Part shown: piece after piece, positions 59,777 through 64,000 of the stretch
How positions within the stretch are numbered: the stretch's first letter is position 1
Layout: each line of letters starts with the position of its first letter
From: Epiperipatus broadwayi
Taxonomy: Eukaryota > Onychophora > Udeonychophora > Euonychophora > Peripatidae
DNA length: 64,000 bases
Assembly (NCBI GenBank): GCA_028023455.1
Contig: JAQFVV010006473.1
Span: 1,212,419-1,276,418 of the forward strand
Direction: 5' to 3'
Program-made: the position numbers and the translations under genes
Notes under the pieces: generated by a model
Seen by the model: the letters and a program-made list of their open reading frames with translations, nothing else
Database searches by the model: none
What the model was told of the DNA's origin: nothing

Positions 59777-62658
59777 AAATCAACTTACCCTTTGTACCCT
59801 TACTTCTTGATATATAAAATAGTTTAAAATACAACTAGCTCAGTTACATTATTATGTTTAATTAAAATTTGCATATCTATCTTTAATATACTTTTATATT
59901 ATCATATCTTAATTAAATTTATTATCAATCATCAAAATCAATATAGTTCTAGATTATATTAATTAAATAAGTATTTATAAAATTATGAGACTGCGAAGTA
60001 AAGTTACAAAGTAATAAGCAGATTTACACTGAGTCAATATCTCCCAAGATACTGTCTCAATGGCATAAGAATACTATCACTACCCTATCACTTTACCACT
60101 ACATCTATAGCATTCTTATGGCTTTTAAATGAAATAAATTATCTTTAATAATATTAAAATAATTCCTAACTTTAACTTAAATTATAATTAAATAATCTCA
60201 GGTTCTTCTAAGTTTTAAAATAATAATAATAAATTATGTAAATAAGTATAATGTGGGATTTTACATCAAACCTAGATACACCTAACTTACTTAAATAATA
60301 ATAATAAATAATACTAATCTTGGAGTGTAATTTAATCTCATCTATTTATATGATATAATCAATCATTAAATGAATAAACAAACATATGTATATCTTTTAT
60401 TTCATACGGTATCTTCATTTTAAAATAGATCAAAATCTTATACTTAATAATCTATGGCAATAAACAATATTGTATTCTTATAATGTGTATTATAATCATC
60501 TTATGACCATTGCAATATTTTATGTTCATGTCAATCCATTCTTATAAAATAATGTTAAGCAAATATGGTATTAAATTCCAAGTAATAATAATAAATTCAA
60601 TTTTGTGCAAATATTATGTTTATCTCAAATCATCTGTTGTCAAATGCTGAGGTGAAAAATAAGGAAACTCGACACACTTTTAAAACAAATTAACAAATTT
60701 ATTTACAATAACTTCAAATAAAATTTATTTACACTATTTACAGTTTATAACTTATAACAACAAATAAAATAAAAAATAAGAAATACAAATATAAGAGGCT
60801 TACACTGTTATTAACTTATGTACTTAATAAGGAATTACACATTCCTTCAAATGCTATATTAATAATATTACAGTGTGTTTTTCCAAAACTTAGATTTTTA
60901 AATAAATAGTCGTACATTTTAATTATTACAAATAATAATATATGTCAAAACTATCTCTGTAGCATGTGTACATAATGTAGCTTTACCTATTAAATAACTA
61001 CATTAATTAAATATCATTTATAATGTATTATCATGTATTCACTTTATTATTAGCATTGCTTAATATCTGTATATAAAATCAATATCTCTTTATAATGTAA
61101 AAACAAATGATTGGCTATAATTATATTCCACCTAATGTAATTCCTGTTATATGTTTTATAAAATATGCATTCTATATTTGTATTATTCAAACATTAATAT
61201 TTAAATCATTTATCAATTTTAAATTCATAAAACATTACATTAGATAAATTTTATGATTCTTTTCTGTGTAAAATCATTATTTTACCCTATGTGCTTTACT
61301 AACCTTTCTAATAATTTCTATCTATAAAACATATTCTAAACTTATTTAAAATTTCCGGAAAACAAACATCAACTTCAAACAAAATATTCGTTATCCAAAT
61401 TACCTATATTACATCGTTTATACTTAGTAAACTTTTCAATCTAAATATAAGCTTCTACCTAAACGTAACTTAACTTATTCAATAAACAAAATACACAAAA
61501 TATAGACTTTTAAAATCCTTTTCTAAATTGCAAAAATAAAATAATTACTTAGATAAATAATAAACATCATTTTAATACTAAGCATAAATAAAAATATCAA
61601 AATTATTTACGAAAGAATCATATAATTATTTCTAAAACTTTTTACGTAATGTTATGTCATGTTTATATTATAAATTAAAAATTATGCATATTTTAATAAA
61701 GTTTGTTGTCAATATAATGTATGTGTTTTCATAATATATTTATCCATTCATTCTACAACAACATAATATTCAGTTGATCTAAAGAAAAACATATTAAATT
61801 CATTAAAAATCATTATACAATATTTTTACCATAATAATAATATTGTCCATTCTGCTATCCAGTATTCTTCGGAATTTGCAGCTTCATAAAATAAAAATCA
61901 TTCACATTTTCACTCATAAACATTCATTAGAATATTCCGTGTTATATTAATTATAAAATAAGTTTATGTAATTAATTATTATATTATTTTTAAGTTACTA
62001 TTTAATAAATGTACCTAACCTACTTTTTAAGAGTTTAATAATATTTAAATTTTATGTTAAATAAATAAAATAAAATCATATTACATAGTCCAGCGTCGAT
62101 TTTTGTTCTACCATAAAAGTTCTAACAAATATCCTCCGTATAAAGTCAATAAAACACTATTTCCTGTTCCGTTGTATCACGTGTTTCTTGAAAGTTTATA
62201 ATAAAAATGATAACGTTCTTTTTTTTAAAATAAAAATAAGTTCCACAAGAAAACAAATAAAATTCAAAATAGTTTATAAATTCTTTGGATCCAATTCTTC
62301 ATCAATTATTATTTGAAAGTTATTATTTCAACTTAGTTTATAATTGATAAAATTGTCATTTAATTATTTTTCAATTAACTTGGTTTGGCTTGGACATCCA
62401 TGTATTATCTACGCATTTATAAATAACATATTCCGGTAAGAACTAATTTTCCATCTATAACGGCCAGCGTTTAGATAACTTTAATAAAATAATTTTATTA
62501 TATTACGATTTTTTTTTTAAAATACTTATACTTATAATATATTTGCCTTTTCAAATTATCAATCTCTAGTCTTTTAAGCATAAAGACTCAACAAGGCAAG
62601 TATTTATTTAAAATTACTACTGCATCTTATATCTTTCCTTAAGATACATATTTTACTT

Positions 62659-62871
62659 CTATAACTTGTCAAAATACTTTCTTTTACAGAAATATTTATA
62701 TTTCTTTAAAATATCTATTAGTAATAGACAATAGTAATTTAACTTTTGAAAACTATTTGTAGTCCAAAATACTACTTTTCTCCATCTTGTAGTTTTATGT
62801 ACTAATCCAGCGTCTGTTACTTCTATAGCAGAAAGTTTCTGATATATTTCTCCGATGTGTGAGGTTTCCAT
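62659..62871 (-). CDS. 70-codon ORF within right (5') LTR, function unknown
   Basis: Copy of the 55135-55347 ORF, with Thr at residue 38. In the 5' LTR it would be the second ATG of the genomic transcript; a five-codon ORF precedes it. It could be an upstream ORF that limits translation of gag, or no gene at all. Confidence 0.3.
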   Translation of the reverse strand: METSHIGEIYQKLSAIEVTDAGLVHKTTRWRKVVFWTTNSFQKLNYYCLLLIDILKKYKYFCKRKYFDKL

Positions 62872-63058
62872 GATTATTTGTACGTAAATTGAGTTTCGAT
62901 ATTGAGAAGATGATAGGGAATTATTAAGTTTCTACTGCATATTCATTACTTTAAAATATTATAAATTATTCAATAACACTCTTATGATTTTACAACTGAT
63001 TTTAAGAGCGTTTATAAATTTACTCAGCTATTTTTTAATAGCACAAACGACTTAGAAG

Positions 63059-63130
63059 TTTTATTGTAGAGAGCCCCCCTCAACAATTGAATCCAGCTTA
63101 TATACTGCCAGAAACTCCTTATCTGATTGG
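63059..63130 (-). promoter_or_regulatory. LTR promoter cluster (right, 5' LTR)
   Basis: Same CCAAT, TATATAAG (63104-63097) and AATAAA order as in the left LTR. In this copy it would drive the genomic RNA toward the 502-codon ORF. Confidence 0.6.
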
Positions 63131-64000
63131 TAGGTTTAAACAATCAAAAATTTTTAACTTATTTACATATTTACCAACACAATATTAAAAATAAAATAAT
63201 GACTTATTTAATATTTGATATTTTATCAAATTCTTTCAAAACAATATTTATCGTTTATTTAAATCTATTAAACATTCTTTTGAAATATTATTTCTCACTT
63301 AATTTAAATCTTAACTTTTATAAGATCATTTAAAATAAACTAAATCTTTTTAAATACGTTACATTTTTAAGACAATATTTTTAAAATCAGACTTAATATT
63401 TTACATTAATATCTTTATTTTTATCTCGTGATAACTCACGTATTATTTATAAATTTTACAACATGATTTTGTAAAATAATAATTGCAACTTTATTAGACA
63501 ACTTCCACGCGTGTGTGTATAACATCTGTTCTTTATAATACAAGAACGCTTGCTGTCGTCTAAAAATAAACTTAACAATTGCTTTTAAAATAAATATTTA
63601 TTTTTAAAAAATAAATAAGATATTATATCAGATTTTAAAATAATTATTTGATATGATTAAAATCAAATATTAATCTCAATTTAAATACTTATAATTTAAA
63701 ATATTTCTATTCACTTTTAACATATATTTCAAATTAAATAAATATTTTTTTCTAATTTTAACTTGTCTTTAAATATTTTAGCTTTAAACATTTGTCATTA
63801 AATTTATTAATGCAGTATTACATCATAATCATCATCATTTAAATATCTTCCCAAGATCAACACAATTCACATATCAAACACTCATAGATTGCCTTAATTA
63901 AACTTATGGTAACATTACCACAAGCAAAGTCAACATCACACTTTTAAAATACTTCTTAAATTTAAAATTTTCCACTAGATTAGCACAAAACTTAAATGGT

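Larger units (their letters stand above)
52269..64000 (-). mobile_element. Young LTR retroelement with about 5-kb LTRs, gag-only
   Basis: Direct repeats start at 52269 and 59792 (TTGTACCCTTACTTCTTG) and are collinear for at least 4.2 kb, to the window edge, with an offset of 7523-7524 bp and about 28 differences by eye (about 0.7%). The internal part of 2.4-2.5 kb has one intact 502-codon ORF, a TGGCGCC primer-binding-site candidate next to the right repeat, and a purine tract next to the likely end of the left one. The element reads on the minus strand, and its 5' LTR leaves the window. If the LTR is about 5.08 kb, the whole would be about 12.6 kb. No pol domain is present. A simple 7.5-kb tandem duplication is the main alternative. 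Confidence 0.75.
59793..64000 (-). repeat. 5' LTR (right copy, cut by window edge)
   Basis: Begins TGTACCC at 59793, preceded by 16 nt and then the primer-binding-site candidate. At least 4208 bp are visible. Its U3 (about 1.8 kb expected, roughly half of it outside) would hold the active promoter at 63.07-63.13 kb. Confidence 0.75.

Noticed and set aside
52269-64000. Interpretation as an autonomous LTR retrovirus or full gypsy element
   Set aside because: The interior holds only the 502-codon ORF. No protease, RT, RNase H, integrase or envelope-like frame was found on either strand.

Overview
The window looks like intergenic or intronic DNA from an animal nuclear genome. It is very A+T rich, full of (TA)n, (AAT)n, (TATC)n and (AC)n microsatellites, and built mostly from retroelements of animal type: Ty3/gypsy LTR elements, Penelope-like elements (PLEs) with GIY-YIG endonucleases, an RTE-type LINE with an ATGATG tail, an L1/Tx1-like LINE, tRNA-SINE-like foldback repeats and short DNA transposons. 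This mix and the microsatellite style suggest a mollusc, possibly a cephalopod. That is an inference and no host gene anchors it. I found no confident host protein-coding gene, tRNA, rRNA, CRISPR array or bacterial-style operon.

Layout. 1-3.1 kb: A+T-rich DNA without genes. 3.1-10.4 kb: a leader-like segment, a possible gag fragment, a 356-bp tandem duplication and a heavily decayed Ty3/gypsy element on the minus strand (gag, protease, reverse transcriptase (RT), RNase H, integrase). 10.6-12.6 kb: two PLE fragments facing tail to tail around a 46-bp perfect palindrome, then a SINE-like arm. 13.1-14.5 kb: a MITE-like triple repeat and a long (TTA)n. 14.5-19.3 kb: mostly featureless, with one 141-bp tandem duplication. 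19.4-22.3 kb: a foldback element split by a GC-richer LTR-plus-leader insertion, then (AAT)n. 22.3-29.4 kb: a decayed LINE on the plus strand (ORF1, APE endonuclease, RT, C-terminal Cys motif, (AAT)n tail), interrupted by a 1.02-kb TA-flanked transposon and followed by a second ORF1 fragment. 29.6-34.8 kb: a foldback SINE pair, a 0.9-kb palindromic repeat and an inverted PLE pair. 35-42.3 kb: few features. 42.3-43.8 kb: a four-unit tandem array with many lost cytosines. 44.8-48.9 kb: a composite PLE (near-full copy, truncated tandem copy, inverted copy). 48.9-52.2 kb: a nearly complete RTE LINE on the minus strand.

The most striking object is at 52.27 kb to beyond the right edge. Two direct repeats of at least 4.2 kb differ by about 0.7% (28 differences counted by eye) and flank about 2.4-2.5 kb containing one intact 502-codon ORF on the minus strand. 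A TGGCGCC-type primer-binding-site candidate lies 16 nt inside the right repeat, a purine tract lies next to the likely end of the left repeat, and each repeat carries a CCAAT/TATA/AATAAA promoter cluster. I read it as a young, non-autonomous LTR retroelement with unusually large LTRs (about 5 kb). It encodes a coiled-coil, basic-tailed Gag-like protein but no protease, RT, RNase H or integrase. If mobile, it would need enzymes supplied by another element.
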